From NCBI RefSeq assembly GCF_032854445.1, contig NC_088302.1:57018237-57082236 (forward strand): DNA of 64,000 nt, written 5' to 3'. Position 1 is the first letter of the stretch. Each line of letters starts with the position of its first letter. The stretch comes from Liolophura sinensis (Eukaryota; Mollusca; Polyplacophora; Chitonida; Chitonidae). The notes beneath the pieces are model-generated. The model worked only from the letters and a program-made list of their open reading frames with translations, was not told the DNA's origin and ran no database searches. The position numbers were made by a program, and so were the translations under genes. Shown here piece by piece: positions 41,901 to 49,065 of the stretch.

Positions 41901-44758
41901 TTATCTGCAGTGAATGTTTTTGACTTTAAATGCCTTATGGCACCCAATCATCATTAATCAACAGTGTTTCCTTTCTTTGTGTATTGAAGTGATATGTAAG
42001 CTCTCTCTACCTCCAGGCTGGAGGGAAATTGGCTTTCAGTCTAGCAGATGAGTGAACTCCAAACTCAGAGATCGCTGGTTCAAATTCAAAGGTGATAAGC
42101 CGTCACACTTTGTGATGGTTACTGGGTTGGATTAATCATACAGTTGGCCGTGATGCTTTGGCGGGCCTCTGTCCATGCACCATACCTCTCAGGTAGGATC
42201 AGTCAATACCATGCACCACTTTGTATCTGTTACCTCCCCAAGTAGCATCCGTGAATACCGTGCACCATACCACCCCAGGTAGTATCCGTGCATACCGTAC
42301 ACCATACCTCCCCAAGTAGCATCTGTGAATACCATCCACCATACCTCCCCAGGTAGGATCAGTCAATACCATGCACCATACCTCCCCAGGTAGCATCCAT
42401 GAATACCATGTACCATACCTCCCCAGGTAGGATCAGTCAATACCATGCACCATACCTCCCCAGGTAGGATCAGTTAACACCATGCACCATACCTCCCCAG
42501 GTAGGATCAGTTAATACCAATGGTAACCATGCACCATACCTCCCCACACAGTACCGGTGAATACCATCCACCATACCTCCCCACATAGTACCAGTGAACA
42601 CCATCCACCATACCTTCCCACATAGTACCAGTGAATACCATCCACCATACCTCCCCACATAGTACCAGTGAATACCATCCACCATACCTCCCCACATAGT
42701 ACCGGTGAATACCATGCACCATACCTCCCCACATAGTACTGGTAAATACCATCCACCATACCTCCCCACATAGTACCAGTGAACACCATCCACCATACCT
42801 CCCCACATAGTACCGGTGAATATCATCCACCATACCTCCCCACATAGTACCGGTGAATACCATGCACCATACCTCCCCACATAGTACCAGTGAATACCAT
42901 CCACCATACCTCCCCACATAGTACCGGTGAATACCATCCACCATACCTCCCCACATAGTACCGGTGAATACCATCCACCATACCTTCCCACATAGTACCG
43001 GTGAATACCATCCACCATACCTCCCCACATAGTACCGGTGAATACCATCCACCATACCTCCCCACATAGTACCGGTGAATACCATCCACCATACCTTCCC
43101 ACATAGTACCGGTGAATACCATGCACCATACCTCCCCACATAGTACCAGTGAACACCATCCACCATACCTCCCCACATAGTACCGGTGAATATCATCCAC
43201 CATACCTCCCCACATAGTACCGGTGAATACCATGCACCATACCTCCCCACATAGTACCAGTGAATACCATCCACCATACCTTCCCACATAGTACCGGTGA
43301 ATACCATGCACCATACCTCCCCAGGTAGAATAGCTCATAGTTTGTACAGTGAATTATATATATAGACTGGTTACCCATCAATCAAATCTTTGCTGGGCGT
43401 TCTTTTATTCCTTGTACACATTTATTTTCTGTAGGTTAAAATGAATAATAAAGCACACAGGGTATACCAGTATCATGTCTCCCTGGTAGCTACAGAGTGA
43501 TACTTGGAGATCTACGGGAGGAGGTAATTACCATGGGTGTTACTGGTACGAGTTCACGTCTCCCCACTTTGAGTGAGTGAGTGAGTGAGTGAGTGCTTGG
43601 GGTCTCCCGACTTTGAGATGGGCGCTCTAACCATTAGGCCACAGAAGCAAACTATTTTTTTGTGTCATACAAGCACCAGACAACTAGTACAGACTACTGA
43701 TGGTCAAAGATGGTGGGGGACAACGTCGACGTAGCGTTTTGATGTTTATTCCTAGAAATGTGCTAGATTCACATCAGTGTATCCCATTCCATTTTATTAT
43801 CATGCTGCATGAGGGTGCAAGAATGGCAGGCAGCAATTAGGTCTCTAGAAGAGTCTACCCTGCTTGACATAGACTGCCACATAGCTTTGAAGGAAGAGAA
43901 TAAGAAATACACCACATGCAGTATAACACGAACAATACTTCACAACCACATTGTTTACTCTTTCAGCTGGTGCAGAGGTATGTCTAAATGTAGATTACTT
44001 TAGTTTACTTATCAAATTGCCTAAACAAGTATATATAGGCTTAATACATCTGAATACACTCATAGTGCTATTTTAAAACTCGAGGACTGTAAGAATTCAA
44101 AAATAGCCCAACTACATCTAGACTAATACGGTAGTATCTTTTTATGGCCTTTTCCTATTTCATATTATTCGTGATCATTTTATATACGACAATCACTGTT
44201 GTAACGCTTGAGGCCATGTTGAATCTCTACCAAAGGAATTCCATGTCCCAATGCACACTGACGATAGACACATTTCAACGGAGACCAGAACAGTGTTTTG
44301 TTAAGGATCCAACATTGCTATAAGAGTGCAGGTCACTATCAGATTGGGGGTTCAAGGTGCAAAGCAATACTGATGCATTGTTGCTGACTGACTATAGTAT
44401 TTTCTACCAATTTTTCAAACTGAAAAGTATAGCCTGATTTCAGAAAAAGTTAGTGAAACGGCTGAGTTTTTATTGGTTTTTTTTTTTTTTTGGTCATTCT
44501 TATTCTCACAGACCGGCTTATAGGCCGTGCCTGTAGTTTGCGTTGCTGCTGTTGTTGTTGCGATTATACTTAATGCAACTATTAAAAACTTTCTCACCGG
44601 AACGAAACTCCCGAAAAAAGCAAGGGCCGATAGGTGCATTGGGTGTTCAAAGGCAATGAATGAGCTTTGATGACATGGCCGTCATCGATGGATTTTCTTA
44701 AACGGCTCGCAAAACAATTTCTCCCCACAGAAGTACACCCTCGTCGCAACGACGCCAT
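8848..44758 (-). CDS. ACSF2: ACSF2 gene, mitochondrial acyl-CoA synthetase, 15 coding exons
   Basis: Activates medium-chain fatty acids to acyl-CoA through an acyl-adenylate, probably in the mitochondrial matrix. Exons (high to low): 44598-44758, 41321-41516, 39284-39412, 36608-36661, 33678-33796, 28992-29039, 23661-23778, 20338-20433, 15246-15394, 12312-12480, 11758-11865, 10984-11132, 10659-10800, 10181-10291, 8848-8984. All introns are GT-AG and all phases fit. The implied protein is about 628 residues, close to the 615 of human ACSF2. Visible motifs are an Arg-rich N-terminus, the P-loop [10 protein letters not shown] (about 274-283), YGTTE (416-420), YHTGD (496-500), [16 protein letters not shown] (514-529) and PLTVTGK (600-606), the last broken by a one-base deletion. 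Bacterial long-chain ligases share these motifs, but the introns and leader favour ACSF2. Eleven introns are filled by minisatellites. Confidence 0.93.
9370..9950. repeat. 35-bp minisatellite in ACSF2 intron 14
   Basis: Units contain cttgggttggatgtgtacag followed by catacagatatgcac. Partial units of about 23 bp (atgtgtacagcatacagat) are interspersed. Confidence 0.95.
10181..10291 (-). CDS. ACSF2: ACSF2 exon 14
   Basis: Thirty-seven codons in phase 0 encode [19 protein letters not shown] and then EIREFCKEK (residues 547-583), the 'V[15 protein letters not shown]' segment of the C-terminal domain. The acceptor is acaaacccag and the donor AAG|gtaact. Confidence 0.97.
10659..10800 (-). CDS. ACSF2: ACSF2 exon 13: hinge and ATP motif
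   Basis: Completes YHTGD and encodes [20 protein letters not shown] and HPKVQDVQ (residues 500-546). 'GR-x-KDMI-x-RGGEN-(I/V)-YP' is the hinge at which the C-terminal domain rotates between the adenylation and thioesterification steps. The acceptor is cttgttgcag and the donor CAG|gtgaga. Confidence 0.97.
10984..11132 (-). CDS. ACSF2: ACSF2 exon 12
   Basis: Encodes [37 protein letters not shown] and RWYHTG (residues 450-499): the 'GEL-x-x-RG-x-x-MLGYW' block and the start of the YHTGD motif. The acceptor is cttgagcag and the donor ACAGG|gtcagt, a weaker donor. The Gly codon is completed in exon 13. Confidence 0.96.
11290..11480. repeat. Diverged tandem repeat, about 85 bp, in intron 11
   Basis: Two to three degenerate units: ttcgctgaagtcag, ttcactgaggtcag and ttcactgatgtcag are each followed by related sequence ending in agcaagatg-g-gagtgtg. 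Confidence 0.7.
11505..11757. repeat. 23-bp array resembling the exon 11 donor junction
   Basis: About 11 units of ctcacctcattatgacccat. On the minus strand each reads CATAATGAG|gtgaga or a near variant, matching the real exon 11 junction CATAATGAG|gtaaga with which the array is contiguous. Confidence 0.93.
11758..11865 (-). CDS. ACSF2: ACSF2 exon 11: YGTTE motif
   Basis: Thirty-six codons in phase 0 encode [13 protein letters not shown] and end VGAHNE (residues 414-449). YGTTE is the adenine and Mg-ATP binding motif of the superfamily. The acceptor is tgtttttaag, which ends in AAG and is therefore weaker than the others. The donor is AATGAG|gtaaga. The 23-bp array just beyond the donor appears to be built from this junction. 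Confidence 0.95.
11866..12311. other. ACSF2 intron 10, no array
   Basis: 446 bp of ordinary intron sequence. It is one of only three ACSF2 introns without a minisatellite; the others are intron 12 (183 bp) and intron 13 (367 bp). Confidence 0.85.
12312..12480 (-). CDS. ACSF2: ACSF2 exon 10
   Basis: Encodes [20 protein letters not shown] and, further on, [13 protein letters not shown] (about residues 358-413). This matches 'YG-x-PTMF-(V/I)-D-(I/M)-LN-x-P-(D/E)-F' and 'G-x-(I/M)-AGSP' of ACSF2. The acceptor is tggtttcag and the donor GTG|gtaagc. The first 80 or so bases are the source of the exon-10 part of the intron 9 pseudo-exons. Confidence 0.96.
12976..13196 (-). pseudogene. Chimeric exon 10/exon 9 copy A
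   Basis: On the minus strand this reads the first 80 or so bases of exon 10 fused to most of exon 9. The join lies in tacagactggacag. Compared with exon 9 it carries an in-frame TAG where TAT encodes the Tyr of PLYHC, and its donor has changed from gtaggt to gttagg. It is not expected to be coding. Confidence 0.88.
13832..14052 (-). pseudogene. Chimeric exon 10/exon 9 copy B
   Basis: Same structure and same join as copy A, 856 bp further on. It retains the exon 10 acceptor context gaggtgcag|ctg on the plus strand and has the same in-frame stop and lost donor. It is nearly identical to copy A. Confidence 0.88.
14461..14672 (-). pseudogene. Chimeric exon 10/exon 9 copy C
   Basis: Third copy of the fused unit, with a 9-bp or similar deletion in the exon 10 part (aaactcagcatgttg) compared with copies A and B. 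The lost donor and the join are shared. Confidence 0.85.
15246..15394 (-). CDS. ACSF2: ACSF2 exon 9
   Basis: Forty-nine codons plus two bases (about residues 308-357) encode [16 protein letters not shown] and then VFPSPGFEP, the 'P-x-PLYHC-x-G' block of ACSF2. The acceptor is tatcttgacag and the donor GAACG|gtaggt. Three degenerate partial copies of this exon, fused to exon 10 sequence, lie in intron 9. Confidence 0.94.
15431..18240. repeat. 58-bp minisatellite in ACSF2 intron 8
   Basis: About 48 units. The main form contains acagtgtcgcctaacaacag and tacaaacaccttaaaacc. From about 17500 to the end a second subfamily appears, with agcttctcacagcacacaca and aaagacttg, in a sharp switch. Confidence 0.97.
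18238..19122. repeat. Imperfect inverted repeat in intron 8
   Basis: The left arm (18238-18400) and right arm (19012-19122) are reverse complements over several blocks, including cagggtattttc, ctggctttcag and gctgccataggtcatgtga. The spacer is about 610 bp. It may be a foldback element or MITE remnant; I see no transposase. Confidence 0.7.
19123..20337. other. Non-repetitive part of intron 8
   Basis: No array or recognisable element was seen, apart from short reading frames without motifs. Confidence 0.6.
20338..20433 (-). CDS. ACSF2: ACSF2 exon 8: P-loop
   Basis: Thirty-two codons in phase 0 encode [20 protein letters not shown] and then YFTGRT (residues 276-307). GTTGFPKG is the ATP-phosphate-binding loop, and SHHN-x-x-NNS follows as in the family. 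The acceptor is tgtgttacag and the donor AGG|gtacgt. Confidence 0.97.
20620..23505. repeat. 65-bp minisatellite in ACSF2 intron 7
   Basis: About 44 units containing atgggtatcttatcacttca, then tcatcttaac, then either cctgaccattgtcattaaca or ctcagaccagatgtcattaa. The two variants are interspersed. A few units carry ttagctgaactcag in place of tcatcttaactcag. Confidence 0.97.
23661..23778 (-). CDS. ACSF2: ACSF2 exon 7: first half of P-loop
   Basis: Encodes [18 protein letters not shown] and then [13 protein letters not shown] (about residues 236-275). 'DPINIQFTS' is the conserved sequence just before the P-loop of ACSF2. The acceptor is ccattttcag and the donor TCA|gtatgt. The intron splits the motif FTS|GTTG between Ser and Gly. 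Confidence 0.95.
23810..28735. repeat. 49/46-bp minisatellite with a higher-order duplication, intron 6
   Basis: About 100 units of the 49-bp form (ctgagtatgatctgtagtga, then attgtcacctttatgaccag, then gtgagatag), changing to a 46-bp form with ttttatgaggtgaggtag. A block of about 1564 bp starting at 25281 is repeated from 26845 with near identity. The largest array in the window. Confidence 0.97.
28736..28991. other. Spacer between the intron 6 array and exon 6
   Basis: About 250 bp of ordinary intron sequence containing the donor side of exon 6. Confidence 0.7.
28992..29039 (-). CDS. ACSF2: ACSF2 exon 6 (48 bp)
   Basis: A very small exon encoding [15 protein letters not shown] (about residues 221-235), equivalent to the 'LP-x-L-x-x-VI' segment of human ACSF2. 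It was found by phase: one base completes the Arg codon from exon 5 and two trailing bases pass to exon 7. The acceptor is atttcag and the donor CCC|gtgagtatg. It is isolated between arrays of about 4.9 kb and 3.8 kb. Confidence 0.88.
29048..32870. repeat. 53-bp minisatellite in ACSF2 intron 5
   Basis: About 72 highly similar units containing cagatttacatgtacaagta and cactgtattaaacc. Two main types alternate in irregular order: one with aacggtatgacccacacg, one with ggcaacttgacctacgcc. The low divergence suggests recent expansion or active homogenisation. It starts within about 10 bp of exon 6. Confidence 0.97.
33000..33640. repeat. 37-bp minisatellite in ACSF2 intron 5
   Basis: About 17 units of ggtatgtatgtatgctgcag followed by tgaacaacttgttatca, some shortened. 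On the minus strand each unit holds an acceptor-like ttgttcactgcag. It ends about 40 bases from the exon 5 donor. Confidence 0.96.
33678..33796 (-). CDS. ACSF2: ACSF2 exon 5
   Basis: Thirty-nine codons plus two bases encode [20 protein letters not shown] and then a Pro-Glu-Leu segment (about residues 181-219), matching the 'VGCKALV-x-x-(K/Q)-x-(K/R)-TQ-x-YY' block of ACSF2. The acceptor is gttaccatag and the donor CACAG|gtaagg. Phase 2 joins the single leading base of exon 6 to give Arg. Confidence 0.93.
33797..34225. other. Non-repetitive part of intron 4
   Basis: About 430 bp upstream of the intron 4 array with no recognisable element. Confidence 0.6.
34228..36575. repeat. 74-bp minisatellite in ACSF2 intron 4
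   Basis: About 31 units containing gagctgttgccccaaattct and ctgtggagagtacgtt. From about 35600 a second subfamily appears with gtagggtattactggattgt and acagtcatgctgc. It ends about 30 bases from exon 4. Confidence 0.97.
36608..36661 (-). CDS. ACSF2: ACSF2 exon 4 (18 codons)
   Basis: A small phase-0 exon encoding [18 protein letters not shown] (residues 163-180), the 'VNP-x-Y' segment of the family. The acceptor is tgtatttccag and the donor AAG|gtagat. It sits between a 74-bp array on its lower side and a 75-bp array on its upper side. Confidence 0.92.
36950..38822. repeat. 75-bp minisatellite in ACSF2 intron 3
   Basis: About 25 units containing cctacctgaccaggtactga and caatcctacccttgtcctgt. 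The period is a multiple of three and the minus strand stays open for 642 codons (36895-38823) with a 25-residue period ([20 protein letters not shown] and so on). Each unit holds a donor-like GGTCAG|gtaggc on the minus strand, the sense strand of ACSF2. Confidence 0.97.
38823..39283. other. Non-repetitive part of intron 3
   Basis: About 460 bp with a poly-T run near 39042-39056. Nothing else recognised. Confidence 0.6.
39284..39412 (-). CDS. ACSF2: ACSF2 exon 3
   Basis: Forty-three codons in phase 0 encode residues 120-162, with [20 protein letters not shown] and [20 protein letters not shown]. This is the conserved 'G-(D/N)-R-(I/L)-G-x-W-x-PNS' stretch of ACSF2-type synthetases. The acceptor is cttctccctcag and the donor is CTG|gtaagt. 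Confidence 0.95.
39585..39640 (-). mobile_element. SINE fragment, tail end only
   Basis: gagtgagtgagtgagtgctt followed by ggggtttaacgtcgtactc is, from memory, the (GAGT)n end of a common molluscan SINE. The homology stops after about 55 bases, and the 38-bp array begins shortly after. Confidence 0.65.
39660..40800. repeat. 38-bp minisatellite in ACSF2 intron 2
   Basis: About 30 units of caacgccatgaccatcactc followed by aacaacatactcattact. Very low divergence. Confidence 0.98.
41185..41290. repeat. 24-bp tandem repeat next to exon 2
   Basis: About 4.5 units of cagtcagatatcttaatgtc followed by tcat. It ends about 30 bases from the exon 2 donor. Confidence 0.97.
41321..41516 (-). CDS. ACSF2: ACSF2 exon 2: N-terminal region
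   Basis: Encodes about residues 54-119, including [26 protein letters not shown] and [12 protein letters not shown]. This is the start of the AMP-binding domain, where family members read like 'P-(D/E)-(K/R)-EA' followed by 'TF-x-QL'. The acceptor is gattatttcag and the donor is GAT|gtaggt. A 24-bp tandem repeat begins about 30 bp beyond the donor. Confidence 0.9.
41517..42165. other. Non-repetitive part of intron 1
   Basis: Nothing recognised in about 650 bp upstream of exon 2. Confidence 0.6.
42170..43330. repeat. 37-bp minisatellite in ACSF2 intron 1
   Basis: About 31 units of catacctccccacatagtac followed by cggtgaataccatccac. Below about 42535 an older subfamily carries aggtaggatcagtcaa instead. 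Three units make 111 bases, so frames stay open on the minus strand and give a 37-residue period; these are not taken as genes. Confidence 0.97.
43570..43652 (-). mobile_element. Internally deleted SINE
   Basis: The (GAGT)n tail and gtgcttgggg are joined directly to a tRNA-like head, which reads gcttctgtggcctaatggtt then agagcgcccatctcaaagtc on the minus strand. The central body is missing. Confidence 0.65.
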
Positions 44759-45984
44759 GTCTAGCGTTACCTCCCTTGTGGATCACCCGCGCTGACGGCT
44801 CAGGACTTGGCTGGGATCTCCACAACTTGTCAACGCAACTTTGTCACAACACCCACAATTTTAACTCATGAATAAAACAAAACAGCTGAGAAGGATGTCA
44901 AGCCATGGGAAGACTTTGTGAAGAGACAGCTATATCAGAGAATAACTCAGGAAACCATAATCATGATATTTTCTCCTGCATGTCGATCTTTAACCTTGTT
45001 AGTTCTTACCAGTAGGCCTACATGTCTAAAGTTATATAATGCATGATGCAGGCCTGTAGGTAGGCCTACGGTATAATTTTCTTGTATCCATAGACCCCAA
45101 TACTTACTGAATTAGTTGACCACGTTGGACAGACCGCCTAGGCGTGTAGCAACAATTGCAATCAAAGCCCAACTGAGATAGCCTATAGGCAGGTACACTT
45201 TTATTTCCGACAACCTATAACTAACGTGGTACAAGAGTTTGATAGGCTTAGGGGCCTACATGATTTCATTCACTGGCCTAGAACAATTCCCGCATCTTTC
45301 CGACATCACTGAAAATCGGTGAAAACTGCTTCTCTAGATTTTGTATGAATCCGTCTTAATTTCGTAGCCCTAGGCTACTTACTTTCTTATCAGTTCTTCA
45401 GTGGTTAAATTTATGTTTAACGTCGTCCTTGCCATTATTGACCTGGCCCATACTTTTTACAAAATGTCAGAAACAAAAAATAAGTTTTGTTTCTGCAAAT
45501 GCCTACCCACGAGAATGAGGTCAGCTGAAAATTAAGTAGAATTAGTCGTCCTTCTGCAAAGCATTCACAGGTCTATCCTTTACACAGAAACACAATTTCT
45601 GCCTGTCACACTAGGAATAGACATTTTAACTAAAACCCACTAAAAGCTGGATGTGTACAAAAATACACAAGATGTGTACCACAGGTAGGCCTACACACTA
45701 AATTTTACAAATTTGCACGCGGGTACATTAAATGATGTGTACTTCGCATAATTATGCACAGGTCTACACTTAAAATCTGTACATATATTCACAAACGCAT
45801 GTGTACAAAACAGTACAGGCATTTGTTATATAACAGTAGCCTATATTTTGTAACGGTGATTTTCTATTTTATTTCAGTTAATGATCGAGGACAAAACTAT
45901 GCTGACAGAGTTTCACAGTTCTGGGGATGTCTTATAAATGGTCATCCGGTTTATAAGCACAGGGTCCAGGAACTCTGCTCTTAG
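43809..45984 (+). CDS. Weak candidate two-exon gene antisense to ACSF2 exon 1
   Basis: Exon 43809-43977 (ATG, 56 codons plus one base, donor AGAG|gtatgt) can be joined in phase to exon 45878-45984 (acceptor ctattttatttcag, stop at 45982-45984), giving 91 residues. The first part includes [20 protein letters not shown] and the second NYADRVSQFWGCLINGHPVY. I recognise no family. The intron would span ACSF2 exon 1 on the opposite strand. Both splice sites are good, but a phase match has a one-in-three chance, so this is only a candidate. Confidence 0.2.
44598..44758 (-). CDS. ACSF2: ACSF2 exon 1: start codon and mitochondrial leader
   Basis: The ATG at 44758 has G at -3 and G at +4. The first 23 residues begin [16 protein letters not shown] and contain Arg and Ser but no acidic residue, as expected of a mitochondrial presequence. 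The frame runs 53 codons plus two bases to the donor CG|gtgaga. Phase 2 matches the single leading base of exon 2. Sequence conservation cannot support this exon because leaders diverge quickly; the support is phase, donor quality, leader composition and position. The same frame reaches a stop immediately past the donor, so splicing here is needed. Confidence 0.8.
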
Positions 45985-46055
45985 AAAGCCAAACCTATAT
46001 TCAACCTAACATCGTATGTTTGCTAAGATTCAGGTCGCTGAACCTAAAATTTGAC
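44759..46055. other. ACSF2 upstream flank
   Basis: The ACSF2 promoter should lie just above 44758. I see no TATA box or other site I would defend. A run of related words (gatgtgtac, tgtgtacaaa) at about 45648-45800 is only weakly repetitive. The second exon of the weak plus-strand candidate is at 45878-45984. Confidence 0.5.
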
Positions 46056-46059
46056 CAAT

Positions 46060-46390
46060 GAACCAGGTCTCTTTGTTAGGCACGGTGGTTGGTTACGTGG
46101 CGTGCATGCATTCAATATTTTACCTTACCGTAGAGGCTTCGTTAGGCCCAATGGTTGGCTAGGTGGAGTGCATGCATTCAAGGTTTTACCTTATAGATTG
46201 TGTTAGGCACGGTGGTTGGTTAGGTGGAGTGCATGCATTCAAGGTTTTACCTTGTAGGATTTGTTAGGCCCGGTGGTTGGTTAGGGGGAGTGCATGCATT
46301 CAAGGTTTTACCTTATAGGATTTGTTAGGCACGGTGGTTGGTTAGGTGGAGTGCATGCATTCAAGGATTTACCTTATAGGCTTTCTTAGG
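46060..46390. repeat. 60-bp tandem repeat, five units
   Basis: Units contain ttgttaggcacggtggttgg, then ttaggtggagtgcatgcatt, then caaggttttaccttatagga. Confidence 0.95.
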
Positions 46391-48420
46391 CGCGGTACTT
46401 GATTTCCCCCGGACTTTGTTAAGTGCTGCACTTGGTTGCCCCGAGCTTTGTTAGGTGCGGTGCTTGCTTTGCAATGAACTTTGGCAGATGCGGTACCGTA
46501 CCTGGTTTCCCCGAACTTTGGTAGTTGCCGTGTTTGGCTCACAACGAACCTTTATAGATGCGTGGCTTTGTTTCCCCCAAACTTTGTTACGTGTTGTACT
46601 TGGTTTGCCCGAACTTTGTTACGTGTTGTACTTGGTTTGCCCGAACTTTGTTAGGTGTGGTACTTGGTTTGCCCGAGCGTTGTTAGGTGTAGTACTTGGT
46701 TTGCTCGAACTTTGTTAGGTGCGCTACTTGCTTTCCCCCGATTTTTATGAGGTGCTGTGCTTGGTTTGCCCCGATTTATGTGAAGCGTGGTACTTGGTTT
46801 GCCCGAACTTTGTTAGGTGCTGTGCTTGGTTAGCACCGAACTTTGTGAGGTGCGGTACTTTGTTTGCCCCAAACATTGTTAGGTGCGGTTCTTGGATTGC
46901 CCCGAACTTTTTGAGGTGTGGTACTTGGTTTCCCCGAAGTTGTTAGGTGCGATGCTTGGTTTAGCCCCAACTTTGTGAGATGCGGTACTTGGTTTGTCCC
47001 GAACTTTATGAGGTGCTGTGCTTGGTTTGCACCGAACTTTGTGCGGTTCGGTACTTGGTTTACCCCGAGCTTTGTGAAGTGCAGTACTTGGTTTGCGGTA
47101 CTTGGTTTGCCCCGAACTTTGTTAGGTATGGTGCTTGGTTTGTTCCGAACCTTGTTATGTGTTTGTGCTTGGTTGCTCCGAACTTTGTGAGGTGCGGTAA
47201 TTGGTTTGCCCCGAACTTTTTGAGGTGTGGTACTTGGTTTCCCCGAAGTTGTTAGGTGCGATGCTTGGTTTAGCCCCAACTTTGTGAGATGATATGTGCT
47301 GTACTTGGTTTGCCCCGATCTTTATGAGGTACTGTACTTCGTTTGCCCGGGTCTTTGTGAGGTGCGATACTTGTTTTGCCTCGAACTTTGTGAGGTGCTG
47401 TGCTTGGTTTGCCCAGCTTTTTATGAGGCGTGGTACTTGGTTTACCCCCGAAGTTTGTGAGGTTGGGTGCTTGGTTTGCCCCCAAAATTTGTTAGGTGCG
47501 GTACTTGGTTTGCCCCGAACTTTGTGAGGTGCTGTGCTTGGTTTCACCAGAACTTTATTATGTGCTGTTTATGAGCTGTGGATAGTTTTCCCCACACTTT
47601 GAGTTGTCGGGGGTTGGTCGCTTACAAAGATAAGCGCGGTGCTTGTTTCCACCAGACTTGGTTATGTGTGGTGCATGTACGGTTTCCTGAGGGCTTTGCT
47701 AAGTTGTGTGTGCATGATTTTTTTCTTGGTCTCCGTTAGGTGCGTTGGTTTTCCCTCAAGTTTGTTAGGCGCAATGTTTAGTTTCTCTAGAGCTATTTTA
47801 GGGTCGGTGCTTGGTTTTCCCTAAAGATTTTTAGGTGCAATGCTTAGTTGCTCTAGCGCAGTTTCAGGTGCGTTGCTTGGTTTTCTCTCAAGTTTGTTAC
47901 GTGCCATGCTTAGTTTCAGGTGCGGTGGATGGTTTCCCTGTGTTAGTTGCGGTGCTTGGCTTTTACCGGTAATGTTAGGTGCAGTGCTTGGTTTGACATG
48001 AACCGTGTTACTTGTGGTGCTTCCAGGACATTTTGGCGTGCGATGCATGGCTTTCCTTGGCTGTGTTAGGTGCGATGCTTGGTTTTCCTTGGCTGTGTTA
48101 AGTGCGGTGGATGGTATCCCTTGGACTGTGTTAAGTGACGTGGATGGTTTCCACTGGACTGTTTTAGTTGCGGAGATGGTTTCTCTTGGACTCTTTAGTT
48201 GCGGTACCTCGCCTCCAGGGCATTGTGAGGTTCGATGCTTGGTTTTCCTTGGACTGTGTAAGAACTGTGTTTAGTTTCCCTTAGACTGGGTTTGTGATGC
48301 GATTGGTTTCCCTTGAACTGCGTTAGCGCGGTGCTTGCTTTCCTTGGACTGTTTTAGGTGGGTGCCGTGCATGGTTTCACCCTGACTGTATTAGGTGTGG
48401 TGCATGGGTTCTTCCCGAGG
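46390..48420. repeat. Degenerate 33-35-bp minisatellite
   Basis: Units are variants of cgaactttgttaggtgcggt followed by acttggtttgcccc, with much substitution and length change. Related by sequence to the 60-bp repeat beside it (both carry ttgttaggtgcggt). From about 47600 the units degrade further. Confidence 0.9.
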
Positions 48421-49060
48421 ATGGATGACGGGGGAGAGTTGGGGGAGTCGTGTAATTTGCTGCTGTTCATGCGTTGGCATAAAAAATAAAACTGGCAAAA
48501 GGTCGTACTTAACCGGTTACCTGTGATCATTTACCGGCTATTCTGTACGTCTTTAATTATACATTGTTTGTAGGGTGTGGTGCACGGGTTCGTTTGTCAG
48601 GTGACCTCCATTTCTAAACCCCTCCAGGAAATATTTCTGCCACATATAAAGCGTTAAAAATCCAATACAAAGACAAATGTTCAGTTAACTCAATAGTCTT
48701 TTAATGCTGAATTCCTATATCCAAAACGATAATTCATAATTGTATACGGCAAATTGAGCATATCCTTGGTGCACTTACGTATCCTTTACGTAAAGCTTTC
48801 TTGTTCGACCTTGAAAGTTAGATAAAAAGACATGGAGTGATTGAAAACTGAAAAATAAACGTTGTTTGTCTTCAAGTTTTCAGTTTTGTACTCAGCCTAA
48901 AAAATGTGTAACATTCTACTAGATATGAACTAAAACTGCTGCTGTTACCCTTTCACATTGGCGAACTGCATTGGCTGCGGAGTTTGGCTAAAGTAAAATA
49001 TAAAATATGACTTAACACCATTGTTAGTTAATACACTTTCGCACGACTGGGCCGACGTCT
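48421..49060. other. Unassigned sequence downstream of the secreted-protein gene
   Basis: Nothing recognised. It probably contains or follows the 3' end of the minus-strand secreted-protein gene, but no polyadenylation signal is certain. Confidence 0.5.
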
Positions 49061-49065
49061 TACAA

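Noticed and set aside
42470-43338. Frames of 171 to 266 codons in the intron 1 array
   Set aside because: Three overlapping minus-strand frames give the same 37-residue cyclic peptide, as expected from a 37-bp unit without stops in any frame. It lies inside an ACSF2 intron.
8848-44758. Bacterial origin (contamination or transfer) of the acyl-CoA synthetase
   Set aside because: Fourteen GT-AG introns and a probable mitochondrial leader, and ACSF2-specific blocks such as VGCKALV, argue for the ordinary animal gene.
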